Assembly: GCA_002394125.1 (NCBI GenBank)
Contig: DGSY01000169.1
Coordinates: 1-31,274 of the forward strand
Reading direction: 5' to 3'
DNA length: 31,274 nt
Source of the DNA: Ruminococcus sp. UBA4350
GTDB lineage: Bacteria > Bacillota > Clostridia > Oscillospirales > Ruminococcaceae
Translations under genes and position numbers: made by a program
The notes under the pieces: model-generated
Database searches by the model: none
The model's input: the letters and a program-made list of their open reading frames with translations, nothing else
Told to the model about the DNA's origin: nothing
Part shown: positions 23,104 through 31,026 of the stretch, one piece after another
Layout of the letters: the number at the start of each line of letters is the position of its first letter
How positions within the stretch are numbered: the stretch's first letter is position 1

Positions 23104-24663
23104 TTACTCCCATTCCACCGTTCCGGGCGGCTTGGAGGTGATATCATAGACCACGCGGTTGACATGATCGACCTCGTTGCAGAGGCGGTTCGAGACACGC
23201 GCCAGCACCTCATAGGGGATCCGCGCCCAGTCAGCCGTCATGAAATCATCGGTCGTGATCGCACGGATCGCGATCAGATGCTCATAGGTTCTGTGGTCGC
23301 CCATAACGCCGACCGTCCGCACATCGGGCAGCACGGCGAAATACTGGCTCAGCTCCGGCGCGATCCCGCTCTTTTCGATCTCATCGCGGAATACCGCATC
23401 GGCCTCCTGCAAAATCCGGATCTTCTCCTCGGTGATCTCACCGATGATCCGGACGCCGAGACCGGGGCCGGGAAACGGCTGCCGCCAGACCAGCTCATGC
23501 GGAATGCCGAGCTTCTCACCGATCGCACGTACCTCATCCTTGAACAGATCGCGCAGCGGCTCGATGATGCCGGCGATGCTCGCTTTGATATCCGCAGGCA
23601 TTTCGCGCTGATTGTGATGCGTTTTGATCACATCGGTGCTGCCTGCGCCGGACTTGCTGCCCTTGCCGCTTTCGATCCGGTCGGGATAGATCGTACCCTG
23701 CGCAAAGAATCCCTCTGCGCCGTCCTCGCGGATCTTATCCCAGAATGCGCGGTAAAATTCGTTTCCGATGATATCGCGCTTCTGCTCCGGATCCGTCACG
23801 CCCCTGAGTGCCGTGAGGAATTCCTTCTGCGCATTCACGCGGACAAAATTCATATCGAACATCTTTGTGAATGTCGATTCAACAAAATCGCCCTCGTCCT
23901 TGCGCATGAGTCCCTGATCGACAAATACGCAGGTGAGCTGTCTGCCGACGGCTCTGCTCAGAAGCGCCGCAGCGACCGAGGAATCCACGCCGCCCGAAAG
24001 TCCGAGAATGACCTTTTTATCGCCGATCTGCGCCCGCAGCTCCGCAACGGTCTGCGCAATGAAATCATCCATGACCCAGTCGCGGGAAAAGCCGCAGACA
24101 TCCAGCAGGAAATGGCGCAGCACGTCCTTGCCGTAAACGCTGTGCGTGACCTCCGGATGGAACTGCACGGCGTAGAGCTTCCGCGCAGGATCCTCGAATG
24201 CCGCGCAGGGACAGTCTGCGGACTGCGCCGTCACGCGGAATCCATCCGGCAGTCTGCTGACAAAATCGGTATGGCTCATCCAGACATCATTTTCCGCCGG
24301 TACGCCGCCGAACAGCAGGCTTTCGCCGTTGTGCGTGATGCGGATCTTGCCGTATTCCGAGCGCTCGCAGCTCTCGACCTGTCCGCCGAGCGTATAGGCC
24401 ATGAGCTGACATCCGTAGCAGATGCCGAGCGTCGGGATGCCGAGGTCAAAGTATTCCTTTGCAATATGCGGTGATGTCATATCATAAACGCTGTTCGGGC
24501 CGCCGGTGAAGATGACGCCGCGCGGATTCAGCTCCGCGATCGTTTCGAGCGGCGTATCATAGCGCATGATCTCGCAGTAGACGCCGCATTCGCGAACACG
24601 CCGCGCGATCAGCTGATTGTATTGTCCGCCGAAATCGAGGACAATGCAAAGTTCATTTGCCAT
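23104..24663 (-). CDS. guaA: GMP synthase (glutamine-hydrolysing)
   Basis: A 519-aa enzyme converting XMP to GMP. The N-terminal glutamine amidotransferase domain has GICYGCQLM with nucleophile Cys82 and QFHPEVTHS for the His-Glu pair. The ATP-pyrophosphatase domain has the P-loop LSGGVDSSVAAALL, and the C-terminal dimerisation domain contains RQPFPGPGLGVRIIGE. A longer open frame starts at 24693, but AAGGAGG sits just before ATG 24663, and the family starts with the same ELCIVLDFGGQYNQ context. It is a single-gene transcript. Confidence 0.97.
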   Translation of the reverse strand: MANELCIVLDFGGQYNQLIARRVRECGVYCEIMRYDTPLETIAELNPRGVIFTGGPNSVYDMTSPHIAKEYFDLGIPTLGICYGCQLMAYTLGGQVESCERSEYGKIRITHNGESLLFGGVPAENDVWMSHTDFVSRLPDGFRVTAQSADCPCAAFEDPARKLYAVQFHPEVTHSVYGKDVLRHFLLDVCGFSRDWVMDDFIAQTVAELRAQIGDKKVILGLSGGVDSSVAAALLSRAVGRQLTCVFVDQGLMRKDEGDFVESTFTKMFDMNFVRVNAQKEFLTALRGVTDPEQKRDIIGNEFYRAFWDKIREDGAEGFFAQGTIYPDRIESGKGSKSGAGSTDVIKTHHNQREMPADIKASIAGIIEPLRDLFKDEVRAIGEKLGIPHELVWRQPFPGPGLGVRIIGEITEEKIRILQEADAVFRDEIEKSGIAPELSQYFAVLPDVRTVGVMGDHRTYEHLIAIRAITTDDFMTADWARIPYEVLARVSNRLCNEVDHVNRVVYDITSKPPGTVEWE

Positions 24664-24707
24664 ACCGTTCCTCCTTTGGGAATGTCCATGCATTTTTCAA
24701 CAACGAT

Positions 24708-24736
24708 ATTATATCATGTTTGCAGGCGAATTGCAA
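24708..24736 (-). promoter_or_regulatory. Promoter of guaA
   Basis: On the minus strand TTGCAA (24731-24736) and TATAAT (24708-24713) are separated by 17 nt. The leader is only about 40 nt, too short for a purine riboswitch. Confidence 0.7.
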
Positions 24737-24761
24737 GCAGGAACGCCGAATTTTCCGAGTG

Positions 24762-24784
24762 AAAAAAAAGCGGCCTGCCGGCCG
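24762..24784 (-). terminator. Intrinsic terminator at the end of the SCIFF locus
   Basis: A 5-bp all-GC stem (24771-24775 with 24780-24784) with a 4-nt loop is followed on the minus strand by C and eight T residues, 50 nt past the last stop codon of the locus. Confidence 0.8.
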
Positions 24785-24836
24785 GATTTCTGTATGATGT
24801 GCATTGAATAAAATCAGCCGTGCGCTCCGTTCAGGA

Positions 24837-26189
24837 TCACACGGCCGGTTTACCCGATCTGACAACGCTGCATTTTTCGATGCCGTAATACTTCATGCAG
24901 GCCGCCGCCTCTGCCGTGATGCGCTCGCCGCAGATCACGACCGGCACCGCAGGCGGACAGGCGACTGCATATTCCGCGCAGATCCGCCCGACGCACTGCT
25001 CTGTCGGCAGTGTTTCCGTATCGCAGTAAAAGACCGCCTGCCGCGGCGTATAGATATGCGGCGGAACGGAGAATTCCGGCGGCCTTGTCCGGATCGGCTC
25101 CCGCATCGGCAGCGCGAGCAATGCACTGCGGATCGCGGCTAGATCCGCCGGCGGATTCTGCGGCGACAGCATCAGCACCGTGTAATCCGGATCCGCAAAT
25201 TCAACGAAAATACGCTGATTTTGTAAAATATCCGCAAGCTCCGTCCCTGTATAGCCATAGGATTTCGGCCGCAGGGTAAGCTTCAGCGGCTCACTGCCGG
25301 AGAGCATCCATCCCGCAGAACGCAGTTCCGTTTTCAGCGCCGCAACCGCTCCGGCAGTCTCACGCAGCTGCGGGATATATTCGTCGCAGAGGTAGGCATT
25401 GCACAGGTCAAGCGATGCAAGGATCAGCCAGCTCGGACTCGTCGAGCCGAACAGCGCCATCGCATTTTTCGCGTATCTGCTGCATATTTCCGGTGCATCA
25501 TCACGGATATGCAGATATGCGCCGCCGGTCAGGACGGGCAGTGTCTTATGCGCCGAATCGCAGCAGAGATCCGCGCCGAGCGCCGCCGGATGCAGCGGTT
25601 CCGGCAGAAAATGCAGATAGGCTCCGTGCGCATTGTCCACGAGCAGCAGCATATCATGCGCATGACAAAATTCCGCAGCTGCGCGGATATCCGCGATATT
25701 GCCGAGATAATCCGGACTGGTCAGATAGAGCGCACAGGGCTTCACCGGCGCATCGAGACAGCGCTCCCATGCGCCCGCGCCGCCGCTCTCCAGATAGGAC
25801 TGCTGCGGATCGGACGGCAGCCAGATGACATCGAGATCGAGGAGCGCCGCCGCCGTCAGAAAGGATCTGTGCGCATTCCGCGCCGCCGCAATGACCGGCT
25901 TCCGGCGCTGCGACAGCGCCCGCCGCATCGCAAGATACAGCATCGCACGGATGCAGAGTGACGAGCCCTCCGCCGAATACAGCGTTCTGCATCCGAAAAG
26001 GGCGGACGCATTTGCTTCGCTTTCCGCGATGATGCCCGCCGGCGCATACAGCTCATCCGCACCGGCGATCTCGGTCAGGTCGAGCGGCTCACAGCCGAGC
26101 AGTCCCCTGCCCTTATGCCCCGGCATATGCGCACGGATCGCATCGGAATCCGCGTATCTGCGGACAAAATCATAGACCGGCGTATTCAT
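24837..26189 (-). CDS. PLP-dependent Orn/Lys/Arg decarboxylase-family enzyme
   Basis: A 450-aa fold-type I PLP enzyme. HMPGHKGRG near the N-terminus is the hallmark of the Orn/Lys/Arg decarboxylase major domain. It is followed by YSAEGSSLCIRAML, LLLVDNAHGAYLHF and CDSAHKTLPVL, in which Lys215 would bind PLP. The length resembles Bacillus YaaO/SpeA-type enzymes rather than the long enterobacterial ones. The substrate (Arg, Lys or other) is not decidable. The ATG overlaps the maturase stop as ATGA, so it is translated together with the SCIFF maturase. The longer frame starting at 26228 is rejected for that reason. Confidence 0.87.
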   Translation of the reverse strand: MNTPVYDFVRRYADSDAIRAHMPGHKGRGLLGCEPLDLTEIAGADELYAPAGIIAESEANASALFGCRTLYSAEGSSLCIRAMLYLAMRRALSQRRKPVIAAARNAHRSFLTAAALLDLDVIWLPSDPQQSYLESGGAGAWERCLDAPVKPCALYLTSPDYLGNIADIRAAAEFCHAHDMLLLVDNAHGAYLHFLPEPLHPAALGADLCCDSAHKTLPVLTGGAYLHIRDDAPEICSRYAKNAMALFGSTSPSWLILASLDLCNAYLCDEYIPQLRETAGAVAALKTELRSAGWMLSGSEPLKLTLRPKSYGYTGTELADILQNQRIFVEFADPDYTVLMLSPQNPPADLAAIRSALLALPMREPIRTRPPEFSVPPHIYTPRQAVFYCDTETLPTEQCVGRICAEYAVACPPAVPVVICGERITAEAAACMKYYGIEKCSVVRSGKPAV

Positions 26190-27565
26190 TTCGAGAGCTG
26201 CCGGTCGATCTCCGCCATAATCGCACATTCCATGCGCTTGCGGAACAGATTGCAGCCGTATTCATAGACGCCGCGCACCGATCCGGTCGCGTGATAGGCA
26301 TTCGCCGCGCAGCCGCCGGAGCAGTAAAGCCGCGCCCAGCAGCTCCGGCATTCCTCACGCGCATAGACATTGCAGGCCATGAAATCATCCTGCACCGGAT
26401 GATTCTCAACACCCCTCCAGATATCGCCGAGCCGGAATTTCTCCTCGCCGACGAACTGATGACATGGGTACAGATCGCCCCACGGCGTCACGGCCATATA
26501 CTCCGTGCCGGAGCCGCAGCCGGAAATGCGCTTATAGATGCAGGGGCCGCCGGAAAGGTCGATCATGTAGTGATAGAAGGTGAACGGCCGCCCCTCTTTG
26601 CGGCGTTCGATCATCAGCTCCGCGAGCTTCTCGTACTGCTCCGTGACGATCGGCAGATCCTCCTCGGTCAGCGCGGCCGGATCGCCCTCCGCCGCGACCA
26701 CAGGCTCCATGCTCAGCTCGGTGAATCCGAGATCGAGCATGACCTTGATATCCTCCAGAAAATCCGGATTCGCATGGGTAAATGTGCCGCGCATATAGTA
26801 ATTCTTTCCGCCCCGCGCTTCGACGAATTTCTGAAATTTCGGGACGATTTTGCTCCAGCTTCCGTTTCCGGCATAATCGACGCGGTAGCGGTCATGCACG
26901 GACTGTCTGCCGTCGAGCGACAGCACGACATTGCTGCATTCGCGGTTCGCAAAGTCGATCACATCATCATCGACCAGCAGGCCGTTCGTGGTCAGCGTGA
27001 AGCGGAAATTCTTGCCTGCCGCCTTTTCGATGCTCCGCGCATAGGCGACCAGATCCTTGACGACCTGAAAATTCATCAGCGGCTCGCCGCCGAAGAAATC
27101 GACCTCCAGATTGCGGCGCGTTCCGGAATTGGCGACCAGAAAATCAAGCGCCTGTTTGCCGACCTCATAGGACATCACAGCGCGTTCGCCGTGATACTTG
27201 CCCTGACTCGCAAAGCAGTAGGAGCAGTTGAGATTGCAGGTATGCGCGATATGCAGGCAGAGCGCCTTGACAACGCCGGCGGTCTTCTCCTTGAGCTTTC
27301 CCGCCATCGGCTCGAAGGTATCCGGCGCAAACAGCTTTCCGGCATCCTTCAGCGCCGTGATATCATCATAGCATTCTGCGATATCCTCCGGCGTGATCTC
27401 CGGATCGTCCGCATATTTCTTCTGCATTGCCGCGAGCACTTCCTCCCGCGGCTGATCCTCATACACTGCGATCATATCATAGGCAAGCGGATCGACGGAA
27501 TGCACCGAGCCGGAACAGACATCCAGCACGATATTGTATCCGCCGAGCTGATACTGGTGAATCAT
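26186..27565 (-). CDS. scfB: SCIFF peptide maturase, radical SAM/SPASM thioether-forming enzyme
   Basis: A 459-aa enzyme. An N-terminal precursor-binding domain (about 1-95) begins HQYQLGGYNIVLDVCSGSVH. The radical SAM cluster motif is HTCNLNCSYCFAS with Cys110, Cys114 and Cys117. DFFGGEPLMN and TLTTNGLLV are further SAM-site motifs. The C-terminal SPASM domain has many Cys (GCGSGTEYMAVTPWGDLYPC, CRSCWARLYCSGGC, YEYGCNLF) for auxiliary 4Fe-4S clusters. Family members such as CteB form Cys-to-Thr thioether links in the SCIFF peptide, which is encoded upstream on the same strand. The start overlaps the hydrolase stop as ATGA. Confidence 0.95.
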   Translation of the reverse strand: MIHQYQLGGYNIVLDVCSGSVHSVDPLAYDMIAVYEDQPREEVLAAMQKKYADDPEITPEDIAECYDDITALKDAGKLFAPDTFEPMAGKLKEKTAGVVKALCLHIAHTCNLNCSYCFASQGKYHGERAVMSYEVGKQALDFLVANSGTRRNLEVDFFGGEPLMNFQVVKDLVAYARSIEKAAGKNFRFTLTTNGLLVDDDVIDFANRECSNVVLSLDGRQSVHDRYRVDYAGNGSWSKIVPKFQKFVEARGGKNYYMRGTFTHANPDFLEDIKVMLDLGFTELSMEPVVAAEGDPAALTEEDLPIVTEQYEKLAELMIERRKEGRPFTFYHYMIDLSGGPCIYKRISGCGSGTEYMAVTPWGDLYPCHQFVGEEKFRLGDIWRGVENHPVQDDFMACNVYAREECRSCWARLYCSGGCAANAYHATGSVRGVYEYGCNLFRKRMECAIMAEIDRQLSK

Positions 27566-28524
27566 TCGGTATCTCCTTTCAGTTCGCTGAGAAAGCGCCG
27601 GATCTCGGTATTCATGCGGTCGGCCTCCTCGACATGACAGTAATGCCCGCAGGTCAGGTCAATGTATTCCGCCCCGTTATTCGTATAGCGCCGCGGCAGG
27701 TCATGCCATGCCGCCCTTTGTTCGGGCAGATAGCCGTCCGAGATGAAAAACAGCATCGGCACATCCGGCACGCCGCCGGCTGCGACCGTGTTCATATTCG
27801 TGACGCAGCTATACGCTTCGCGCATGACAGTCGGATTGTTCTTCCGCGCATAGCTGAGCGCCGCGACCGTTTCCTTTTCGGCATCGGTGAGCACATCGCT
27901 CTGCATACACGGCTCGATCTGCCGGATATCCAGCAGGCGCGTGATGCCGATGCGGGCGACGGCAGCCATGATCCGGTCGGCGGTCAGCGACATATCCTGC
28001 AATTCAAATGCGCCGGGAACGACGATATCAGAAGCGGTGATCGCCTCGACCTCCTCCGGATACTGCTGCGCCCAGTATAGCGCCTCCATGCCGGATGCCG
28101 AATGCGGCACCAGAACATACGGCGCTTCGATGCCGGCGGCGGTCAGCGCGGCGCGTGTCTGTGAGAGCATCGTTTTGATATCGCGCGGTGCATCGGAATC
28201 ATCGCTGAAGCCGTAGCCGAATTTCTCGACAACGGCGATGCGGTTATCGGTGCTGAGCTTTGTGTAAAGCGGCTTGAAATCATAAACCGGCGAGGCCGTT
28301 CCGAAGCCGGACATGAAAACAAATGTATGCGGCCCCTCGCCCTCGGTATAGACATTCATCATCCCGCCGTCCACATTCACCGGAGTCCCTTTTGTGCTTT
28401 CACGCAGCGGTGTCTCCTGCCGCAGCCGGAAGCGGTGGAACAGATACAGGCCGGTCAGCAGGAGAATATCAAGGATCAGGAAAATCAGCAGGGCAAGGCC
28501 GGTGCGTCTGAGTATCTTCTTCAT
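27562..28524 (-). CDS. Membrane-anchored alpha/beta hydrolase in the SCIFF locus
   Basis: A 320-aa protein. Residues 7-30 form one membrane segment (TGLALLIFLILDILLLTGLYLF) after a basic start, placing the domain outside the cell. The alpha/beta hydrolase fold has the oxyanion stretch FMSGFGT (70-76), the nucleophile elbow VPHSASG with Ser142 (Pro replaces the usual first Gly), a likely acid Asp263 in FISDGYLPE and the catalytic His in GHYCHVE (His297 or His294). It could be an esterase, a peptidase or a thioesterase. GGAGGAGG stands directly upstream of the ATG. It lies between the SCIFF precursor and its maturase, an unusual insertion, and is coupled to the maturase by a 4-nt overlap. Confidence 0.87.
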   Translation of the reverse strand: MKKILRRTGLALLIFLILDILLLTGLYLFHRFRLRQETPLRESTKGTPVNVDGGMMNVYTEGEGPHTFVFMSGFGTASPVYDFKPLYTKLSTDNRIAVVEKFGYGFSDDSDAPRDIKTMLSQTRAALTAAGIEAPYVLVPHSASGMEALYWAQQYPEEVEAITASDIVVPGAFELQDMSLTADRIMAAVARIGITRLLDIRQIEPCMQSDVLTDAEKETVAALSYARKNNPTVMREAYSCVTNMNTVAAGGVPDVPMLFFISDGYLPEQRAAWHDLPRRYTNNGAEYIDLTCGHYCHVEEADRMNTEIRRFLSELKGDTE

Positions 28525-28544
28525 GTCCTCCTCCGTTATTCATG

Positions 28545-28573
28545 AAAAATGCCGCCACAAACGGGCGGCATTT
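28545..28573 (-). terminator. Partial terminator between the SCIFF precursor gene and the hydrolase gene
   Basis: A 10-bp perfect stem (28547-28556 with 28564-28573), loop of 7, with a short T tract on the minus strand that partly lies in the stem. It lies 18 nt after the precursor stop. It probably ends most transcripts after the precursor and lets a fraction into the enzyme genes. Confidence 0.7.
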
Positions 28574-28591
28574 CCGGTTTTCATCTCAGCA

Positions 28592-28747
28592 TTACTTCTT
28601 CTCGGTCTTCTTGCTTTCGCACTGCTGATTTGCAATACCGCAGCTCGTCTTGCAGGCGGACTGGCAGGAAGTCTGGCATTCGCCGCAGCCGCCGTTCTTT
28701 GCGCTCTCGCAAAGGCTGCGTGTCTCGATGGTCTGAATGTGACGCAT
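28592..28747 (-). CDS. scfA: SCIFF peptide precursor (ranthipeptide)
   Basis: A 51-aa ribosomally made peptide, the substrate of the radical SAM maturase encoded 1 kb downstream. The leader MRHIQTIETRSL is followed by the core NGGCGECQTSCQSACKTSC, almost identical to the highly conserved SCIFF family (six cysteines in forty-five residues). The six family Cys are at 21, 24, 28, 32, 36 and 43; a seventh is at 13. Residue 37, Thr in the characterised CteA, is Gly here. A lysine-rich tail (ESKKTEKK) follows. The start is ATG 28747 with AAGGAGG 10 nt upstream; an in-frame upstream extension of the frame is not needed. Confidence 0.96.
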   Translation of the reverse strand: MRHIQTIETRSLCESAKNGGCGECQTSCQSACKTSCGIANQQCESKKTEKK

Positions 28748-28771
28748 GACTGATGTACCTCCTTCAAACGG

Positions 28772-28788
28772 TAGTCTGCGGGAATCCC
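28772..28788 (-). promoter_or_regulatory. Stem-loop upstream of the SCIFF ribosome site
   Basis: A perfect 7-bp GC-rich stem (28788-28782 with 28778-28772, 3-nt loop) lies 8 nt before AAGGAGG. Two smaller perfect hairpins, 28831-28816 (6-bp stem) and 28814-28801 (5-bp stem), precede it. None has a T tract. Confidence 0.5.
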
Positions 28789-28833
28789 GCAGCATGAGTA
28801 TGCCGGAAACGGCACATAATCTCATGATTATTG

Positions 28834-28985
28834 ATGTACCAATTAAATCTTGAAGAATAGATGCGCAGGATTTTTGTCGTGAGACAAGGCAGAAAGCCGC
28901 CGCCTTGCTGACGCAAGGCAAGGATTTCTAACGCAGTATCACGGCAAAAAGACAAGCAGATATCTTCAAGAGATAGTTGGGACAT
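28834..28985 (-). ncRNA. Rod-shaped structured RNA, 6S-like, upstream of the SCIFF gene
   Basis: About 150 nt downstream of a strong promoter fold by eye into one long hairpin. The ends pair (28985-28982 with 28837-28834, 28980-28977 with 28842-28839). A 9-bp stem follows (28971-28963 with 28856-28848), then an 11-of-12 pair stem (28950-28939 with 28882-28871), an internal bubble (28938-28930 opposite 28890-28883), a 7-of-8 pair stem (28929-28922 with 28898-28891) and a 7-bp apical stem with a 4-nt loop (28919-28902). A closing stem, internal bubbles and an apical hairpin of this size are the architecture of 6S RNA. No terminator follows, so it could instead be the leader of the SCIFF mRNA. 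Confidence 0.55.
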
Positions 28986-28989
28986 CAAT

Positions 28990-29018
28990 ATTATAGCATA
29001 CTTTGGAAAAGAAGTCAA
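28990..29018 (-). promoter_or_regulatory. Promoter of the structured RNA and SCIFF locus
   Basis: On the minus strand TTGACT (29013-29018) and TATAAT (28990-28995) are separated by 17 nt. Transcription should start near 28983-28985, exactly at the foot of the long hairpin and about 235 nt upstream of the SCIFF start codon. Confidence 0.82.
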
Positions 29019-29077
29019 GCGGGAATCGCTTTTGCAGTGCATTCCGGCAAAATTTACGGGTTTTCTGCGGAAATGAC

Positions 29078-29106
29078 TTGCATTTTCCGAAAAAATATGG
29101 TAGAAT
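29078..29106 (+). promoter_or_regulatory. Promoter of proS
   Basis: TTGCAT (29078-29083) and TAGAAT (29101-29106) are separated by 17 nt, 57 nt upstream of ATG 29164. It is divergent from the SCIFF promoter. No T-box leader fits in the short leader. Confidence 0.65.
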
Positions 29107-29163
29107 AATAAAATGTCATTATAGTGCCGTTCTGCGGCATAAAACAGGAAAGGAAGAATTCTG

Positions 29164-30891
29164 ATGAAGGTTGCAAATATGCTCGGCGAGCGTTTCAAGA
29201 ATGCGCCGAAGGACTGTGTGATTGAGAGCCATGCGCTGATGATGCGCGGCGGCTATATGAAATACATGGCAAACGGCATTTTCTCGCTGTTCACGCCCGC
29301 AAAGCGCATCATGCGGAAGATCGAGCAGATCATCCGCGAGGAAATGGATGCCGTGGACGGACAGGAGGTCATGTTCCCGGTGGCGATGCCGGCATCGCTC
29401 TGGGAGGAATCCGGCCGCTATACCAGCATCGGCAGCGAGATGGCGCGCTGGAAGGACCGCTCCGGCAATCCGATGGTGCTGGGCATGACGCATGAGGAGG
29501 CCGCCGTGCATCTGGCACGCGACACCGCTTCCTCCTATGCGGATTATCCGTTCATGATCTATCAGATCCAGACAAAATTCCGCGATGAGCCGCGTGCAAG
29601 AGGCGGTCTCATCCGCGTCCGTGAATTCACGATGAAGGATGCCTATTCCTTCCACACCTCGCAGTCCGATCTGGAGCGCTACTATGCGCGTGTCTATGAC
29701 GCATACAACCGCATTTTCAAGCGCTGCGGCTGCAAGAATTTCATTTCCGTGCAGTCGGATTCCGGCATGATGGGCGGCAGCATCTCGCATGAATTTATGC
29801 TGCTGACCGAAGTCGGCGAGGATACGCTGGCCGTCTGCCCCTGCGGATACCGCGCAAACATGGAAGCCGCGGTCGTCAGCGTGACGAATGAGCCGGGCGA
29901 GATCGCTCCGCTGACAAAGGTCTCCACGCCGAATATCAAGACAATCGAAGATCTGAAAAACTTCCTGCATATGGATGAGAAGCAGCTCGCAAAGGCGGTC
30001 GTCTATCAGAAGAACGAGGACGACAGCTATGTGATCGTCTTCATCCGCGGCGACCTTGAGGTCAACGAGACAAAGCTGCGCAATCATCTCGGCTTCGAGA
30101 TCCATCCGGCTGTCGATATCACCGAAGAAAGCGGCATCGTTCCGGGCTTCATCGGTCCGGTCGGCCTGCCGAAGAATATCAAAGTTGTATTTGACAAGTC
30201 GCTTAAGGGTATTGAAAATCTCGTCTGCGGCGCAAATGAAGCGGATGCACATTATACCGGACTCAATGCCGCACGCGATCTCGGTGAGATCTCCTATGTC
30301 GATGTCGCAAAGACCTTTGCGGGCGCTGTCTGCCCGGAATGCGGTCAGCCGCATATCCGCATCGAAAAGGGCATTGAGATCGGCAATATCTTCCAGCTCG
30401 GCACAAAGTACACGAAGTCCATGAACATGACCTATCTCGATGAGGAGGGCGCACGGCAGTATCCGATCATGGGCTGCTACGGCATCGGCGTCGGCAGACT
30501 GTGCGCATCGGTCTGCCAGGAGAGCCACGATGATTACGGCCCGATCTGGCCGATCACCATTGCACCGTGGCAGGTCGAGATCTGCAATCTGCGCGTCGAT
30601 GATCCGGCGGTCAAGGAGGCCGCTGACCGTCTCTATGCGGAGCTGATCTCGCTCGGCGTCGAGGTGCTGTACGATGACAGAGATATCCGTCCGGGCGCAA
30701 TGTTTGCGGACGCCGATCTCTTCGGCATCCCGCTCCGCGCTGTCATCAGCCCGAAGTCGCTTGCGGCGGGCGGCGTTGAGATCACTGCGCGCGACAAGTC
30801 GATCAAGGAGAATATCCCGGCGGACAGGGCGGCGGCATGGCTGCGCAATAAGGTCACGGAGCTGCTCAGCGCGGCCTCGAATGACGACTGA
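29164..30891 (+). CDS. proS: Prolyl-tRNA synthetase (bacterial type, with editing domain)
   Basis: A 575-aa class II synthetase. Motif 2 is FRDEPRARGGLIRVREF (about 139-155). The inserted editing domain, which clears Ala-tRNA(Pro), spans about 230-390 with DEKQLAKAVVY and GPVGLPKNIKV. Motif 3 lies in GCYGIGVGRL (about 437-446). The anticodon-binding domain is at the C-terminus (WQVEICNL onwards). The length and the insertion mark the bacterial rather than the archaeal-like type. ATG 29164 follows AAGGAAG. A strong terminator about 80 nt downstream separates it from radC. Confidence 0.97.
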   Translation: MKVANMLGERFKNAPKDCVIESHALMMRGGYMKYMANGIFSLFTPAKRIMRKIEQIIREEMDAVDGQEVMFPVAMPASLWEESGRYTSIGSEMARWKDRSGNPMVLGMTHEEAAVHLARDTASSYADYPFMIYQIQTKFRDEPRARGGLIRVREFTMKDAYSFHTSQSDLERYYARVYDAYNRIFKRCGCKNFISVQSDSGMMGGSISHEFMLLTEVGEDTLAVCPCGYRANMEAAVVSVTNEPGEIAPLTKVSTPNIKTIEDLKNFLHMDEKQLAKAVVYQKNEDDSYVIVFIRGDLEVNETKLRNHLGFEIHPAVDITEESGIVPGFIGPVGLPKNIKVVFDKSLKGIENLVCGANEADAHYTGLNAARDLGEISYVDVAKTFAGAVCPECGQPHIRIEKGIEIGNIFQLGTKYTKSMNMTYLDEEGARQYPIMGCYGIGVGRLCASVCQESHDDYGPIWPITIAPWQVEICNLRVDDPAVKEAADRLYAELISLGVEVLYDDRDIRPGAMFADADLFGIPLRAVISPKSLAAGGVEITARDKSIKENIPADRAAAWLRNKVTELLSAASNDD

Positions 30892-30972
30892 GCTTCCGAA
30901 GTCTCATCGCAGAAGCCGTTTGTTCAGCGGATCCGGTGAACGGATGCGCGTGCTGTTTCGGAAAGAAAGGGC

Positions 30973-31007
30973 AAAGCTGTACGGCTGAAAATGCCGTGCA
31001 GCTTTTT
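30973..31007 (+). terminator. Intrinsic terminator after proS
   Basis: A 13-bp stem (30973-30985 with 30993-31005, one wobble) with a 7-nt loop ends in TTTTT. Confidence 0.92.
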
Positions 31008-31026
31008 GCATAAAGGGGTGAAAAAC

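Noticed and set aside
24664..24707. Purine riboswitch upstream of guaA
   Set aside because: The distance from promoter to start codon is about 40 nt, too short for an aptamer.
28764..29198. 144-codon open frame over the SCIFF leader and its promoter
   Set aside because: It spans the -35/-10 boxes and the structured RNA, has no ribosome site for its start, and shows no domain. An internal ATG at 28985 falls at the transcription start, so it would be leaderless; the hairpins explain the region better.
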